A DNA stretch of 64,000 nt, taken from the NCBI GenBank assembly GCA_013433145.1, contig CM024187.1, positions 15,489,826 to 15,553,825 of the forward strand, in the 5' to 3' direction. Under the pieces are notes generated by a model. It was not told the DNA's origin and ran no database searches. It was given only the letters and a program-made list of their open reading frames with translations. The stretch comes from Ascaris suum (taxonomy: Eukaryota; Nematoda; Chromadorea; Rhabditida; Ascarididae). Shown here in pieces: positions 1 through 30,275 of this stretch. The translations under genes were made by a program, and so were the position numbers. Position 1 is the first letter of the stretch. Each line of letters starts with the position of its first letter.

Positions 1-1744
1 TGGTTTTTCTGGAACCCAAAAGAGGTTGCACTAATAGGAGCGTCAACACTATGCACTAATCTGGGCATCGTTAGCACCTGATGGGCGCATTTAATGGCGG
101 CTGTAACGTGAAATCCGATATGGTTGACATGAGTCGCTGGTTCGGTGAAGTGTTCTCGCGAAGTAAAGTCGTTATGTCTATGCGATGCAATAATGCCCAA
201 AAATGAGCTCCCGTCATGCTCTATGCTCACTATAAATGATAATTTTTTTCCCGATGGCATCACAGGGATCGTAGCCACTTCATCCTAAAGCTGCGCTCAC
301 CATTTCAATATTCCTCCATCACTATTGCTTTATGCTGCTGCTCACCCTTATTCATATCAACTGCTGCTTAATTATCGCTTCTTACTTCGTCACTGCGCTT
401 AGCAAACGTCCACTTATCTCGCTGCATCTCTCTTATAAAAATGGGTTATTATGCGTGTCTGTACATTCCATTTGCAATGTACACAATGACGACGTCATTC
501 CCATGCTTTGTTTCTTAGTGCGTCTGTCCGTCAATTAGCTTCAGCTCTCGCACCACTCGAACCAGTGTTATAAAATTATGAGTATAATGTATAATGTACA
601 CACTACGATGGCTCATATATCCTATTCCACGTTTATTCATCACTTTCGGAGGATATTATACGTGTTTGAAGGCAAACATTGCGACATTTGCACCGGTTCA
701 TCTTCCATTTTAAACCACCCGGGCTATGAAAAAAAAAAGAATATATAGAAAGTTTATGCTAAAGTCAGGGTTTATTCTAATATAAAGTTGTTATTCCTTT
801 GATTTATTATTCATTGACAACTTATGATATGAGGTAATCCGGTAGGAGAATGCAAAAGTGAATATTCAAGTCAGCTATAAGATAAGACCCACGCTGAACG
901 CCGCAAATGGTTTTCTAGACCTGTTGAACATTTCCGAGCCTATGCGAGAGAATAAAGTGCACTCGGAAGCACTTGCAAAACTGTGAACTCGTTTGGACAT
1001 GAAGAATGTTGTTAATGCGTCCTAACTGGCACGAAAGGCTCTAGTTTTGAAGGATGCAACAGTATAACAGAACAACTTATGAATGACTTGCTTGTTTAGT
1101 TTGCGAGTCTTGCCTCATTGAGGGCACTGGCAATAAAAGAAATCAAAAAGCGAGAGAGAAGATCATTCATATATAATTTTTGAAATACACGCTCTGTTAA
1201 ATTTTGTTGAGCATGGGAACGAAATGGTGCTTATTAGGAAAAAGGAGCTGACGTTGTAGGCACAGCTAATATGAGTAAGAGAAGTAGAAACAAGAAGAGC
1301 TGAGAAAATTGGGACTTTAAGACCGACCATCCGCAGAACTAGCGAGGGTACTTATCTATTACATGGGATCCACCTCTCGAAAATCTCCTGCAGGATCTTG
1401 CAGGACCCAGTTCTTGTGACAGATATTGTCAAACCCCTATTTGCATATTCAAAAACGATTTTTCAGTGTTCTCTTTGAACGATTCTCGGCAAGTGATAAA
1501 GCCTTGGTGAATGCAACTTCTGAACTTGCTATGTTGTTTCAGTCTTGCTCGAAATGTGCATCTGCGTTGTAAATTTGGAAGAGATATCCGTTTCAGAGCA
1601 TCATGTTTGCGTTTTTTTAAAGAAGTGACGAAAGCTCGAATTATAAGCGCTTTGCTGTGCACGCAATTTGATCACCTGCGACTGCTTCAGTGGGTTATTG
1701 CAGGCATCGTAGCGGGAGATGAATGAATAGGATGCTGATGGACG
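1..1744. other. Intergenic / upstream region of the cholinesterase gene
   Basis: No supportable coding exon seen on either strand. The stretch is AT-rich with short unconvincing open frames. Two pyrimidine-led AG sites just before the cholinesterase start (near 1690 and 1703) could accept a cis exon or a spliced leader, but neither is decisive. Confidence 0.5.
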
Positions 1745-19544
<17,800 letters not shown>

Positions 19545-22500
19545 AAGTGTCGGTTAACTGTGCAACTCTCTTCCACTTCCTGCGCCCCATTTCCGAACGT
19601 TTTTGGCGTCAGTTGCAACGTAAAATCCTTCAAAGCGAACGTTGCATGTATATGCAGAAGAAGGACGGTCATAAACGACGAAAGGCATCTTCATTGTTGC
19701 ATCATCAGGAAGTATTTGTCGTTCGCCGACGTGATCGCTACGAACTACAAAACAATGAATTATGGAGCGCATTACTTTTTACGGTGTTTTAGGAGACCGA
19801 AGACGAGTAAGCCGTGAAGTGCCATTAATTTGCACACTGTATTACCAATCACGGCAAATTTAGACCCTATCGGTTTATACGAGGAATTCCGTCCGCTTCA
19901 TCATTTCCTGCGTTTTGTTCTGATGGTTCGTTTAAACCATCAGAATATTCGTCTTTCCCATCACATATCCAGGGTAGGTTTTTCCATTAGCTGAGAACGT
20001 TGTTCAAATTTCAGAGAAAAATCCTTCTCATAGATTCGGTTTTTAAACCGCTTTTAGTAATTGTAGCTTAGTGGCGATTCTTCGCACTTATTTCTTGAGA
20101 AAAGTTGTTATTTATTGCAGCGCCACCTCTGCATTTCACTCATTACTGCTTAGGTACTTGTAAATGCGCATAAATTCCCTCAGATTTATTCGTATGGCAT
20201 TTGATTTTGTTTTGTAAAACTTTTAAACCATTTCATTGGTGCTATTTGAGCATTGTGGTTCGATTGCAGACGAGCAACAAGCTCTTATTGCATGTAATGG
20301 TGGGTGTTGTTTGTGCAAACGAAAATATTTTCATATTTTCTGAATGCACTGTGTATAGGCTCTTTTGAAGAAGTGTGCACTTTACTGCGGAAAGGACTGA
20401 AATGCTACGAGAAGATTCGTTGAAATAATATTCTACAAGAGCTGACAGTGCAGAGGTCGAACAGTTCGGGGTTCAGTAATGTGCAAACTCGTTTGCATAT
20501 CCACTTCTATAAAGTTTCTACGAGTATTTTATGTGTGCGACTATATTTTCTGTTGCTTCGGCATACAAGAGCCGTATAATAAGATGCACAATTTTGATCG
20601 TCATTTCAATGGATATTATTCTCATTACTCTTCTAATTATGTAACATAAATCCTCTTACAAAACTTATAACGTTTTCAAGAAAACAATTCGACAATCTCA
20701 AAGGCAATCGCCATTTGAATGAGTCGAATCGTGGGTTTTTTATTTCATTGTTAGAGGTAATACCACTCTCGACACCGCAATCTACTGGCCGTCATACTCG
20801 CCCCTATAAACAAGAGTTTGCTTTGTAAGTTTACACCCATGTGAATAAAATAAATCAATGGAACAGACAATTATTTTCTCTGCGGCGTTCCCCTCATCAA
20901 GTATAAATGATCTAATATGAATGATGTTTATAATAAGTGGCAATCATTCACATGCGGGGAATTCACCGTCACGCGTGCAATAAAAATTAATCTAGCAGAA
21001 AATGAACACACGTGGGAAACTACATTATTAAATGGTTCACATAATTCACAAAATGAGGCAAATATAAAAGGGCGTCAAATGCTTACTACTTCGATTGCTG
21101 AATCATTTTATAACTTCAAAGCACTTTCAAATGAAAGCAGGCACAAATGGGGCATTCTTGTGCTCATCCTTTTATGATCAACCGCATTCAGTGATCTGAT
21201 GACTATGCTCACCGTCTGAGTTTCTCTCTTATGAGGCACTGAAAATAAACGAGCTAGATTAGCTGTTCTGAGTGTTCCAGAATGCATTAAAATAATATCG
21301 TTATGCTAGGGGTCCTTTAGAAAAAAAATCCGGTCAACTCGATATGCCACTTGGCTCATGGTTCGCGTGTATTTTCAGTAATTTTGGTTCTCTTTTCAAT
21401 CAATCCCCTCGACTCGGCATTCGCTATCTGATCCACTATAGTCTCTTCCCAAATACTCTGTGCCATAATTGAGAAGATCAACCATTCCCAATAAATAAAA
21501 TACTTTTCCGCGAGATTAAACATGTTTTTGAATTCTGCAGGGAAGACACCTCATTCAACTTCAAGAGGACGATTACCACGATAATACAGCCATAACGATC
21601 ATTTGTTAGTGAAATAAAAGAACTCATAACGAGTAAATAATGAATACGCAACAAAAGAGTTGAATGAGAACAAAACATCGATCAAAAAATAAAATTTGGG
21701 CATTGAGGTAAAATTTCTCAGTCACGCTTATATCGCATCCTTCTGATAAAGTTTATGCATATGCGAGAAAGCTTACTAGCAACATCCCCCACTAAACGCC
21801 GATCAATAAAAGATGATTTCTCAATAAATATTTAATGTATATACAGCAGACAAACCTGTCAGCGAAGTCTCATGTGTGGTTTTCAGGTTAAAGCGGAAAC
21901 ACGAAGCTTTCATAACGTTCGTTTTCATAGTTCTTCAGAGTGCAAAGTGAAACTTCTAAATGCAATAAAGTGGATTTGTTTTTTTGTGATGTTTTACTGG
22001 GAACGGGTCTGAGATGCATCCGTTGTTCCGTCAACTTTGGTAGGGCACCATACAAATAACGGTATGCACAGAGTGAACCAGAAATTCTAAGAAACTTACA
22101 AAAATTCTTGTTCGCAAGGAAACCTCACTGCGTTATTTCGTGGTTCGAAAACGTGAAAGCAAATTATTTTTGTGGTGTGAGAAGGGATTTATCGACTGAC
22201 TAGTGAAGTAGTGTACCCGAGATTATCAAGCACCTGTAATATGTTTGGCCCTCTACCCTTCTAATAAACCTAATCATCTCAATAGTTCAACTCGAAGAAT
22301 GCACCTCAGCTTGCTTAAATCATTATGTAACTTCGGTGGCAAGTTCATTCAAATATCATTGCAGCAAACAACATGGTGTCAATGTTATAAAGATGCTATG
22401 TAAGATTGTAAGATTTCACACCGATTAATTTTACAAACAAGTTTCCTTCCTGCATCCTAATCAGCTGCCAGTCTGCTTCCCTGCTACACTTTGGGTTCAT

Positions 22501-22836
22501 CTGGCAAATAGGGTTGCAGCTCAGAAATCGGTAAGAACACACCTCAAGCGTAAGTAACGTACTACTATCTTTCGATGTTTAGCAGTCATCCAGCTTATAG
22601 CGCTCACACCTTTATAAAAGTTTGCCAGATCAGAGTTTAAAACGCACAATTGTCTTTAGTGAGGATGAAAGGAGGGAGAGGAGAGAGCAAGTAGGAACAA
22701 CTTTGCAAATCATTTTCTTTAAAAAGAACGTATATTCAAATAAAATTATAGATAACAAATAATTTTTTCCGTCATCTGGGTTAGACCGGCAGCTCAGTCT
22801 GGCAGAGACCTGTTACGTGTTTGAAATGGCGGTCTA
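19545..22836. other. Downstream intergenic region of the cholinesterase gene
   Basis: It contains the cholinesterase 3' UTR, whose end is not defined. The first canonical AATAAA I see is near 20844, about 1.3 kb after the stop, so a variant signal closer to the stop is likely. There is a perfect 11-bp hairpin at 19918-19945. I see no convincing coding exon. Confidence 0.4.
19918..19945. other. Perfect hairpin, 11-bp stem, 6-nt loop
   Basis: Stem arms are 19918-19928 and 19935-19945 (TTCTGATGGTT and its exact complement) with loop CGTTTA. A G-T pair and an A-T pair outside extend it to 13. It lies about 370 bases after the cholinesterase stop, so it may be transcribed in the 3' UTR. Function unknown. 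Confidence 0.75.
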
Positions 22837-23159
22837 TTAAAAGAGGGCACGGGTTAAAGAATTTACAACTTTCCAAAATTGGTACAAACCAGCAGAATTA
22901 GAGGAAGGAGCTGGAGGTACAGGAAAAGAGGTGAGGCTGCAATCAGACAAGTATGACAACTTACAATGACCTATGGCGTTTCTCTGAAGTATTTGTATGC
23001 AAGCAAGCGGAAACGTCAGCCAAATTTGGCTGCACAGTTTGAGTAGACGAAGTGAGTTCAGCAAGGGCGTTTTTGGCGAGTATGCGTTTCATAGCATCGT
23101 GACAATACGATTGAACGTCCTTACCGTGCAGCGACACACGAGCCGTTGTCTTCAGACAT
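22837..23159 (-). CDS. Candidate two-exon microprotein (44 residues)
   Basis: Not a recognised protein. Exon 1 (23125-23159) reads MSEDNGSCVAA and ends on a strong donor (CG|GTAAGG). Exon 2 (22837-22936) follows a good acceptor (GATTGCAG|C), keeps phase, and is proline/serine-rich (FPVPPAPSSNSAG) before a short amphipathic end and a TAA stop. The ATG sits in a favourable context 21 bases after an acceptor-like site (AATGCAG|G), which would suit a trans-spliced leader. A probable gene on the same strand ends about 1.2 kb upstream, so the pair could be operonic. It could equally be the first exons of a longer gene or a chance model. Confidence 0.3.
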
Positions 23160-24343
23160 GATGGCGGCGATGAATACACCCTGCATTTAGTAGTACGTTG
23201 GATTACAGTTCACATATATTAAGTCATTTGTTTTTATCTCTTAGTTAGTTGTTAGGTTTACAAACCACATGGCAAGGCTCCACATCGTAAATGCAGTCAG
23301 AGCATACCTGCACTAATCACATCTGTAAACCATCTGCTGGTCGAAGAGTTTTTCTCATCTGTGTTCATCTTTGTTCATCTTTAATTTTTCTTCATGCAGC
23401 ATGCATCTCTGATGCGAGAGATTTGAGACCTCTTTAACATGAAAGAGAATTCGAAAGAAATATTGCAAGTGCTTAATGACCTGTTGAGGCATTTATATAC
23501 ACCATTGTGCCATGACCACAGAGAAACCAGCATATTTTGCTATTTAAACGAGAACAGTAATCAACAAAGATTTGCGCGATCGGAAGTGACAGAATTAAAG
23601 GAAGTGCCTTATTAAATTTATAAACTATGAAATCATCTTCAGAATGAAAGATGAAAGGCAGTGAGAATTAAAGCGAAGAGATGAGGACAAGTAGGAAGAG
23701 GAATTCCAGCCAAAAAAGTGAATCCCTGGAAGAGATTAGAGAATGTCGATTAACCTCTTTGACTCTTCACTCCTCATTTTCATTTCGCATATAAAACTGT
23801 GACATAAAGAGCATGGATGCCGCAGCCAGTTTTGGCACCTGCTTCTTGCTGTTTAGGCTACTTCAAACGTCAAACCATTGGATTCCCTATTCTATGGAGA
23901 GAAATCGATTACTGGTGAACAGACGCGCTCAAGAACTATGATTTAATCTACATACTAAAACAACTCACCTCTGATTGGCACTGTTCTAAATCAGCAATGT
24001 TGTTCGAAGCCTAAGATGATTTTCTCAAAAACATGAAGAGTTTTACAACAAGCTTTTATGGCTGGAGCCGTCGAACATATTCATCCTCTGAGTGCCTTGG
24101 ACAAAACGACCCTGACCATTCATTTTCCCTATCACAATTTTTGGATTTCGGAGATGAAATCAAATTTTCCAGTTGAGGAGGAGAGTTTGAAAATTTTTAG
24201 CTGTTCTTATTGAGTGCACTGAATTCAGAAGGTGATGGTCGAAACTGTTCGACCGTCGAATGTTGAAGCTGCCAGTTTCGCTTGAGGGATCTTCCATTTT
24301 TTCGCGCAGCATTTTGGTCGTGTTGCGCAAAATTCGATGAAAA

Positions 24344-25597
24344 TTAGATTGCGTTAACTTCGCCACTAATGGTGCTGAGTTGTAATTCAGTTTTTTGATG
24401 ATAAAATAGATTGGACGATTTTTCCCTTTCTTTGATGTCCGACTTCTCGCGCTCTTATTGCCAGCCGATGATGACGCAATGCCGAACGCTTTTAAAAGCT
24501 GAACCCCTAGCTAGCAATGTTCATTTTCAGCGTTTTTCTCCTCTTCACAACCAATTTTTCTATCTCGTATTTTTTATTAGTTTCAGTTGGGTATCTAGTA
24601 GTTGTGGGATCATTTCTAGCGAAATATTCCGCACTCACCTGCAGAAAATAAAAGCAGGTTTTGCTCGAATTTTCAAGTTCCAGGGAGTTGTCAACCTGAT
24701 GTCAGTTTTTACCTCACTAAATGCGCAAAGGCTATAATTCAAAAAAAAGGTATAGTATTGTCTCGCAGGTGTTCATGGTCACCTTTGAGTATTTTGTTGT
24801 GCCATCGTTGAACAGGTTGCCGAAGTGACTTTAAGCTTCGAAGAGTTGAGAGACGTAGTTTTCGCGACGCGAACATGCGGTACCGCCGATACATCACTGG
24901 TGCCTTCCTGGCATCGCTTTTGCGACTGACAGCAACAGATGCAGGAACGTAGATGCTCAGCGTATGCCTACAATCACACCGATGAACGGTCTCACAAAAA
25001 CCTGTTATATCTAGTAGCCTTCCTTTTTTCTTTTCTTGCCATGTATTCCCTTTATTCCATTTTTGCCATCGTAAGGAAAACTTACAGCCGCATATGTGCC
25101 TCCAAAGCATTGTGTTTGTTGCAATGTTTAATTCTAATTTGAAGTATTTAACGAAAGAAAACACTGTAACGAGAATCGTGATTAAACATACGACTTCGAT
25201 TGAAATGGGAGGTGGAGTGGGAGAAGGGACGTCACGGAGCTCCCCATATTTGTGAGGGAAGAAGTTATTGAAAAGGAGCATATGACTGAAACTGAATATT
25301 TGGTTCTACAAACTTTGGCAAAAATACACTTATATAATTTCTCAGGTATTTGAAAAAAATTTCCGATTCTTCTCTGTGGCAGGAAAACAGCTGTAAGATA
25401 GTGTTATTTTTTCTGGAAAGTTGAGCTCAAGGTTAGTGAAGCCGGTGGCTTTGTTGAGTGAGAATTTTTGCTTGAGACCTTATGCTGTGTCGAAGGTGAA
25501 GCAAAGGGCTTACCCGAAAAGCTAAGTAAGCGAGACCAAGCAGTCCGACAACAACCACGACGACAACGACAAACAAATCGACAATATCATCGTCCAT
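24344..25597 (-). CDS. Probable small single-pass membrane protein with cysteine cluster
   Basis: No family recognised. Exon 1 (25514-25597) encodes an acidic start (MDDDIVD), then a transmembrane segment with eight consecutive valines, ending on a G|GTAAGC donor in phase 0. Exon 2 (24783-24967) continues with a juxtamembrane cysteine cluster (LRSCICCCQSQKRC), a typical palmitoylation-type arrangement, then a polar Ser/Thr-rich tail. Both plausible exon 2 acceptors (GTAG|GCA and GTCAG|TCG) keep this frame. Exon 3 from 24374 adds about ten residues and stops at 24344, giving about 99 residues. A second frame is open across exon 2 and across 24160-24365 (Ser-rich, with RRSNSF), but it cannot be joined in phase to exon 1. 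Exon 1 and its phase are the firmest part; the 3' end is uncertain. Confidence 0.5.
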
Positions 25598-25903
25598 GTG
25601 CCTTTAAGACAAAATCCAAAGGACGAACATGAGCTTGTTGATGGATTAGTCTGAACTAATTACAGTTTGGTAATATTACAAATATATATCTATTTCAGAT
25701 TGAGCGAAGCCAAACAGCGTCATTATTTGAAGTGAATCCTCAGCGTTAGTGTGATATGCACATGCTTCGTGTACCATTGTTATAAAAACCTTGTTATAAT
25801 AGAAGCAAAGTTACGTCGTTTGTTCAATGCCTTGCCATTCCAGACAGCAATACGGCCAGCAAAAAGTGAGCATTTGAGACAAACATGAATACTCCTCCTC
25901 CTT

Positions 25904-25917
25904 CCCCCCCCCCCCCC
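25904..25917 (+). repeat. Poly-C run (14 C)
   Basis: Fourteen uninterrupted C residues after a pyrimidine-rich lead-in. Likely length-polymorphic. Confidence 0.9.
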
Positions 25918-27351
25918 TCAACAATTAGAAAGTGAAGGTAGCTGTGTCTCCCGGTGTTTCGAGAAACAAGCCACAAATATAGAGTTTAAAAATCGGAAAA
26001 GCGTGTCAGACGAGCTACCACAATATGCGTTTTGCATTCTGGTCACCCCATTAATCAATTTACGAAGTTACTAGCAAACAAAAAAAAAAAGCTAATTTAC
26101 ACCTTCATACCTCAATCATTCCGACCGCTCGCACAACTCTTCTGCACCCATCCTCCTCCCTTGGCAAATTTCAAATGCAAGACAACTTTTTTCGAAATTT
26201 ATGGATTATTGCGGAACATGGCATAACAAAAGTCCTCTTATGGTATGCATTCATTATACCAACAAACTGCTAAGTTCTAGCTTTTGTGATTCTCGAGCTG
26301 AAACTGACCGGCAAGCAGACAAAAATACCACAGAGACACAGACGCAGACATGATGCAGTTATGACGTGCTTTGGAGATGCAAATTTTCAAAAGTACGCAA
26401 CAAGCATTGTGGAGAACAAAATATTACAGGAATTCTGAAGATCTGAGAAAATAAAATTCGTTATGTCTTCGATGCGGAAATTTGAAAAAGTGACCTTTGA
26501 TAGCTTGTTAACAGAAGGGGCAAGAAGTTGAGCCAAAAAAACTGCACCTCAAGTTTAAAGGACATAAACGGCAACGAAAAATATTGAGCAGCCAAACTCT
26601 TAGAGGACTGTTGGAGAGAATATACCCATATGTATTTTGCGCTGCTGTTACTTTAAACAAGTCGCATCCGTTTCGACGTCGTTTCTTGCCAGCGCCTGCT
26701 TGCCGCAATGAACGAAGGACAGAAAAGAAAGAAAGGGCGGATCCAGATTGAGATGGAGGTTTTTAAGCGGAAGTGGTGAAATAATTCTTCGAAGTTGATT
26801 GCTTGAATCGCCAACAAATCTTGATGAAAAATTCGAACAGCTAATATATCTAAATAACCGTTATTATCTAAATCATATTTAATGTGGAATAACTTTTAAC
26901 GCAAAAACACTAAATATCTGAATGAACATTCAACGCTACAGTTTTAACATTAATATTGAGACACAAATATTTCGGAAGAAAGAAAGAACCAAAATCATCG
27001 AAATCTTCGAAAAAATCTTGATCATTATTAATCGAATAGTTCAAACTTTGTAAACTTTCTCGAAGAAACGAACTAAGTCGCTTAATGAATTTCAAAGTGA
27101 AAATCCGCCAATTTCAGCAATAACTGCTGCTGACACTCCCGGCAAGCACAAGTCAGCTTGCACAGTCGATTCCTCTGTGAACTACGAGTTCTCACACTGC
27201 GCAATATTTTGGTACCGATAAACAGTCTACAGTGTTACAAGGTTTATCACACGTATAACACTAATCTTTGTAGATGTACGTGTCTGTAAGACTGTGGCAA
27301 ATGCATCATAATGTTTTGCCGAACTTTTATTCAGTTTTTTTTTCGATTTTT

Positions 27352-27400
27352 TTTCATTTCAGTCTTCACTGTTTTCTAAACTGTGAGGACTGAAATGAAA
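27352..27400. other. Near-perfect 23-bp fold-back with 3-nt loop
   Basis: Arms 27352-27374 and 27378-27400 pair along 23 positions, with one G-T wobble (27365/27387) and one T-T mismatch (27370/27382). The loop is only TCT. It lies about 1.8 kb upstream of the small membrane-protein gene. The tiny loop argues against an ordinary pre-miRNA and suggests a palindromic element or foldback scar. Confidence 0.8.
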
Positions 27401-29212
27401 TGGAAATTGAGACAGTTCTGTCGAAAGCGATAAAATAAAATGAGCGGACTAAACATGCTGAACTGGCGGAACAACGATGGTGCCACCACCGCATAACCAT
27501 GGCACAGTCCGAACGACACAAATGCCTGAATTATTTCTAATTAAATATTGCTATATCGAAGTGTGTCAATTGAAAAATGACGTGCCTCGATATTTTTATG
27601 ATTCCCAACTTCTCAGTATGGTGTGAATTCATTAGGAACAATTTTAGCATTTGCCCAGATGATATTCAGTTTCTAGGCTTAACTGAGAAATTCGAGCTCT
27701 AGTCACAGTCGAAACACTCAAATTTTCCGATTTTTTAAACTTCATAGCATTTACATATTACCATAATTTCCGTTTCCAGATTAGAAATGAAAATAAGTAA
27801 TGATAAGTTCGAACTGTCGCAAAATCAGAACGTGCAATTAACTCGACTTGTTTCACAGCTACAGTGAAACGGAGGGGAGTGTAATGCAGAATTGCATCAC
27901 ATGGGCTAAAAATGAGGACGAATAGGAAATTCCCTCCCTCCCCCTCCCCACGAGATTACTTTCCAAGGCGGTCTCTTAAGATGTTACAAACAGAAAACCG
28001 GAAACAGTAGAAGTGCTGTTAATCTTCATCGTCGAATTTTTGAGAAGCGGCAACAGCACTTCAAAAAATTTAAAGCGAATGTTGCTGGCGAAGTTTATTA
28101 TGGACAACGCAAGTTTCGAAAAAATTTCATATTGCTTCTGCCACCCGCTATTGAAGGCTTTGATAAATCTTATCACTCAGGTGTTCTTATGGGTGGCAAA
28201 ATGCTTTGAGAATTCATCGTTGCCCTTTTACCTTAGCAATAGGCTAGACCTAATAAGTCCCATAGTTGAAAATAGAAAACATCAAATGAATTCTGTAATT
28301 TCGTAAATCCTGAATTAATCCACCTCCAGAAATATCAGTGATGGTCATGATATGATTATATTTTTGAAGCACTTACCAATGCTGTCTTTGAATGGGCATA
28401 AAACTTTAAAGAGACGAGAAAGTAGATTAATTATTATCTACAGTAGAACAACAGTGACCCTAACATGTACAGTTCTGCACATCCAAATGACACACGAATC
28501 AAGTGATCAGCAATTAGACAACCAAACACCAAGCTCGTTGAATCTTTGCACAGCAACACTGCCAAATACCTGCCCAACTGAAGACCATTTCTCGAGCCGT
28601 TTCTCGCAAGCCGAATCAAGATTTATTTGTAACTATTGTCAAACCACATGAGTCATACTAGTATGAGGGCGTCCAGCACGGTTTAAAACAGCCAATTACG
28701 ACTGTACACGAACATTTTATCACCCTCTACAGACACAGAACACCTGGAGTTCTAGAAGAGCAATTAGCAATGAGTTAAAAGCAACGCAAAAGGTAAAAAA
28801 AGGACTCTCAAATTCCTCATGTTATTTCATCGCTAGTTGTGGGTGGTTACATACTGCACCAAATCTTTCAACTACTTGTCCAGTATAAATTAAAAGGTAT
28901 TATGACCACCTGAGAGACAACACGGATGATCCACCTTCACATCACTGCGGACACTGCAGCTGAATTAATGCCACCTTAGAAATCTATGTGCGCACACTGA
29001 AAATAGTTAAAATGTCTAGGTTGCATTCTCAGAAACTTTTGAGCAAAGAGATGCCACCGAAACTCGTTTTTTAAAAACCGTGCTGGTTAGGTTAATAAAT
29101 CCTGTTCAATTCAAAGCAGCGATCATCAATACTGCCTTCTGGATAAGTAGCAAAGCTTAGATTGGAAAAAATTGGGCGTTAATTGCCACACACGAGTTTG
29201 TTACCCTTTGAG

Positions 29213-29330
29213 AATCTTGGTCTGGTAGCTGCCGTTTTGCAGAGAACGGCTACACCGTTTAACAAGATTCCAAGCAAGACAGCATGCGTTTGGTAGCAAG
29301 TCAAAATCTTGGTCTGGTAGCAAGTCAAAT
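29213..29330 (+). repeat. Interspersed short direct repeats
   Basis: The 17-mer AATCTTGGTCTGGTAGC occurs at 29213 and again about 92 bases later. The neighbouring GGTAGCAAGTCAAA also appears twice. This looks like a small local duplication. Confidence 0.6.
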
Positions 29331-29706
29331 ATGATAGTGTGCTTTGATAAAGAAAATACAAACCAGAATAACCTATTCTCAAGTTTATGAATCAAGGAAA
29401 GAATGAAGACAACGAGAGGGATTGAATTCTGCAGAAAAGGAAAGGCTCCAAGTGCAAGTGAAACAGTCGGGAAGCGTGGAGAGAAATGTGACAGTCGGCT
29501 GAAAATAATGTATGCAGCGAGGCCACCATTAAACAATCACTTGATGCCATAGTCGGTCGCAGTCGATACGAAAACCCCACAGTCCTCTCGTTGGCAAAGG
29601 ATAATCGTGCACCGTAATCACCGACCCGTCATGCACGATCCCTACGCGTGTTCTCACGCTCAACATGGATCACCTCCACGCTCCACTTTAAAGTTCTTCG
29701 CTCCAG

Positions 29707-30275
29707 CATAGCATCACCGCTACACCAAAATGTCCGGCCTGACTATGGGGAGCTTCGAAAAGCAAATTATGAAAAGGCTGAAACAGAAGCCGGACCAAAG
29801 CAAACACCAGAGCGATGTTTGGCGATATTTCTGGCTTATTTCTGAGTATTTTTGTGATGCTCACACCTTTCGTTGTGATCCTTTTTTGGCAATGTTTTTG
29901 CACTTCTATTTCTCGACTCTGAGCAGTTCCACTTATTTCCCTCAAACATCTCATGCCGCTGTCATTTCGATTGCAACAACTTGCTAACCTCTGCAACCGG
30001 ACAAGGCGATACGTTATTTTGCCCGCATGATGCACGAACCGCCTGATATACCTCGCTAGCTAGAAATCTTCTAGTACCCAGTTTACTGCAAAGACTGCGA
30101 TGTGAGTAGTTATTTCGACGTTGTAGGCTCCCTTTCAGTTCACGTCCGGACGACCGTCCCTTCTTCTCCCTCCAGAGGACTGCCACCTAATTTTCCCACC
30201 AATGTCCCTCCCCTCTCTGAGAAAATCAATTCTCCACATGCCACGTCTTTGGCAGGGAAACTGCCTTTCTTTTAG
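29707..30275 (+). CDS. Weak two-exon coding candidate, 3' end of an unknown gene
   Basis: Not recognised. Exon a (29707-29816, after a CTCCAG acceptor) has a charged protein-like composition (PDYGELRKANYEKAETEAG). Exon b (30139-30275, after CCTTTCAG) is proline/serine-rich (SRGLPPNFPTNVPPLSEK) and ends in TAG. Phases agree only if a weak GTTTGG donor is used. No convincing upstream exon was found. A different frame starting at ATG 29750 is also open in the first part, so the reading frame is unsettled. Confidence 0.2.

Larger units (their letters stand above)
25598..29706. other. Gene-poor intergenic stretch
   Basis: AT-rich with scattered short open frames, none with a recognisable motif or a consistent exon model. 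It contains the poly-C run, a near-perfect fold-back at 27.35 kb and a short direct repeat at 29.2-29.3 kb. Confidence 0.4.

Noticed and set aside
24739..25281. 180-codon minus-strand frame
   Set aside because: Only its 3' third overlaps an exon-like region, and it cannot be joined in phase to the upstream membrane exon. The upstream two thirds look like intron. Kept only as an overlapping-frame observation.
27352..27400. Calling the 27.35 kb fold-back a microRNA gene
   Set aside because: The loop is only 3 nt and the precursor would be under 60 nt. There is no small-RNA evidence.
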